Assembly (NCBI GenBank): GCA_027627225.1
Contig: CM051034.1
Location: 50,538,081 to 50,602,080 of the forward strand
Source: Congeria kusceri
Taxonomy: Eukaryota > Mollusca > Bivalvia > Myida > Dreissenidae
DNA: 64,000 nt
Reading direction: 5' to 3'
In this document: piece after piece, positions 61,900 to 64,000 of the stretch
Numbering within the stretch: the first letter of the stretch is position 1
Layout of the letters: every line of letters begins with the position of its first letter
Notes under the pieces: model-generated
The model's input: the letters and a program-made list of their open reading frames with translations, nothing else
The model's database searches: none
Told to the model about the DNA's origin: nothing
Made by a program: the position numbers and the translations under genes

Positions 61900-64000
61900 T
61901 ATATATTAGTGACATGGAAGGAGAATTCTCAGTTCACGTCATTAACGTGTGTATATATTTAGTATTGATCGAGTATTAATACAAATAAGACAATGTTTCA
62001 TGAAACCGCCCGAACGAGCTAGCGGATTCAAATCCAAATTGTGTACACTAATTTACGTCGATACGCCGCCTAACCGGAGCACTGATGATATCAACATAAT
62101 TCAAAACGAATGATCTATCAATATTGCAGATATGTAATTATAACTTTGTAAGATAATTGACATTTTGCCAGTATTGTGTTTAAGGATATAAAGAATAGCC
62201 TAAACGTACACTATAGTGTGTTAAAAATTAAAAAGTACATGTTGTTACAGTAACTGCTATACTTTCTTGAATTACATTTCCTTTGCTCCAACACCAACAA
62301 TAATCATTGAAGTAAGTAAAAACAAAGTCATTCCACCTTATCCTTTATACCAAAAGATCCGTTATACAATAAACGACTGTGTCAATATTATATGAATGTT
62401 TTATGTCTGTCACATAATAGCCAGCATTATGCGCAATGTTCTATACTCTGGTTCAACCTGAATGATAGCACACTCGATAAATGATATATGACTTTTGTAT
62501 GAACAGATTAAACTGAAATGCATTACTTGTGGACACAATAAAGGAATGTGCTTCATATTATCGATTACTTCGACAAATATCGTTAGTGACATTATTCCGC
62601 CCTTCAGTCTACAATAAAACAAAATAGTGGATAATAAAAATACAACAATGATAACAACAAATCGAGGGATGGAAAATAGAAAGTACCAAGTGCTATTGAC
62701 TACAATGGCATTTGGTATTTTCTAGTTTGCAACCCTCGAAATAAGACTGTAAAAAGCAAAAAAAAAACAAAAACATTTCCTCAAAAATGTTCCCAAGACA
62801 AGAATATGCATGTACATGTATAAGGAAAGCAACGCATATACATTTCTATATTTTGGAATGACAAGTAATATGCTACTGTTCCTTATCAAGTTTCCACTTT
62901 GTAAATGGACAACTTAAAAGCTTGTTTAAGAGAAAAACAAAACTAGAATAATTGGATCATAAAACAAATACAAATGATGGATTGAAAAACAGGCTATAAA
63001 ATGGATGAATACGAAACTATATATTTATATATAAAGATATTTTCACATATATGATATTGTAGTGTTATAAGTACAGTCTTTAGACAATGTGCATTAAATG
63101 TTTGAATCAGCAGTAAATTTTCTGGGGTTGCTCTTCTACAATTTCACGGTTGTCAAAGCTTACTAGATTTTGTTCGCCGGACAAAAACGGGAAATCATCG
63201 AAAATGTCGTTACCTACCCTTGTCGATATGCCGTCGCAATACTGAGGTACATATATAGTACACCGCGAAAAGGTATTTCTATTTTAAGCTTCAAAAGTAA
63301 CTCGTAAATAACCGGCGAAAGGAATAACTGTTTTAAACACCAGGGCGATGAATTTGGTGAATTTGGTGAATTTGCCATTGAGAGATATGCTGTTTTATTT
63401 CATTGTGTTTGTATTGGTGTTAATTATGTGGTTCGATATCAGGTAATCAAACGTGTTATAGCGTCAATAAAAATAAAACACAGGCATGAACATATTGCTT
63501 ATCAAAACAGCAATATCGGATATGGATAGAGATTTACTGCATTATGAAATTTAAAACCAGTTAGTTTATGTAGTAAGCGCTACAAATTATAGTTTATATA
63601 TGGTAAAACTAAACTGATACGATCGTTTAATAAGGTATATTTTGTCTTTAGAACTATTAACTAGTCATTTCTCAACAAATTAACTAAATGACACTAATCA
63701 CGATATGACGACACATTAACATGTGGAAATATTAACCTTTCCTAATAGGAATACACTACACTATGGGTTAACGAGGCTTTATTGTAACAGCTCGAAATAC
63801 TTGATCAGTGTTGTTTATGGAATTACATTGGTTTTAAACAGAAAATGTTTGTGCTCTTGTATTTCTGTAGTAGTGCAGTAGGTTCGATATGCACACCGAT
63901 TTATCGTCTACCTCTTTTATAAAACACAGTATCGAGTCTTACACATTCCTGTTTAATATCAATATCTCTTTTTATGTATCACTATGAGTAAGGGAGTTAT
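61900..64000. other. Right end of window, nothing recognised
   Basis: AT-rich with a short triple repeat of GAATTTGGT near 63351-63375. No exon or RNA gene is seen. Confidence 0.4.

Larger units (their letters stand above)
57985..61900. mobile_element. Second copy of the 865-bp repeat, interrupted by two insertions
   Basis: 57985-58237, 60495-60979 and 61741-61900 align in order with 7915-8780. They are separated by a long-TIR transposon (58238-60494) and a SINE-like retroposon (60992-61740). Confidence 0.75.

Overview
The window looks like nuclear DNA of an invertebrate animal. It is AT-rich and intron-rich, with GT-AG introns whose phases match, AATAAA signals, a tRNA-derived retroposon and many foldback/MITE-type elements. 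The repeat vocabulary (a ~250-bp inverted-repeat MITE with a TCGTGGGAAAA terminus, long GTCGCC-rich foldbacks) and a large B-box E3-ligase expansion suggest a bivalve, most likely a dreissenid mussel. The organism is inferred from recall and was not checked.

The window is one tandem cluster of paralogues sharing a ~295-codon first coding exon: two B-box zinc fingers plus a coiled coil, TRIM-like but with no RING in front. Seven copies lie on the + strand, labelled A to G by role. A (797) is intact and splices to a small zinc-ribbon exon. B (11888), C (20171), E (33925) and G (42163) are broken. D (29750) is intact and splices to one unrecognised C-terminal exon. F (43413-55583) is complete: six exons, 518 residues, in the order B-box, B-box, coiled coil, RING, Deltex C-terminal (DTC) domain. 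F reads as a Deltex-type (DTX3/DTX3L-like) ubiquitin E3 ligase with a TRIM-like front half. B and C keep decayed RING and DTC exons in the same order, so the fusion is ancestral to the cluster.

Layout: 1-3.8 kb gene A; 3.8-7.85 kb a 67-copy 60-bp minisatellite with higher-order structure; 7.9-11.9 kb intergenic DNA with an inserted repeat; 11.9-14.4 kb pseudogene B; 14.5-20.1 kb repeats, including a nested GTCGCC foldback complex; 20.2-23.4 kb pseudogene C; 23.9-24.4 kb a tyrosine-recombinase relic; 26.1-27.5 kb a TTAA-flanked element; 29.75-31.6 kb gene D; 31.8-42.7 kb a second copy of the 1-12.7 kb block (pseudogenes E and G) with different insertions; 42.7-55.9 kb gene F; 58-62 kb a repeat carrying a 2.26-kb long-TIR transposon and a SINE-like retroposon with target-site duplications; 62-64 kb nothing recognised.

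Two duplications shaped the locus: 1-12.7 kb with 31.8-42.7 kb, and 28.8-30.6 kb with 42.7-44.3 kb. They provide empty-site controls for several insertions and show that the zinc-ribbon exon has diverged far more than the introns around it. The main biological points are the B-box/coiled-coil/RING/DTC architecture, the three C-terminal modules (RING-DTC, zinc ribbon, unknown 103 residues) attached to one recognition front end, and the signs of rapid exon evolution expected of an immune-type family.
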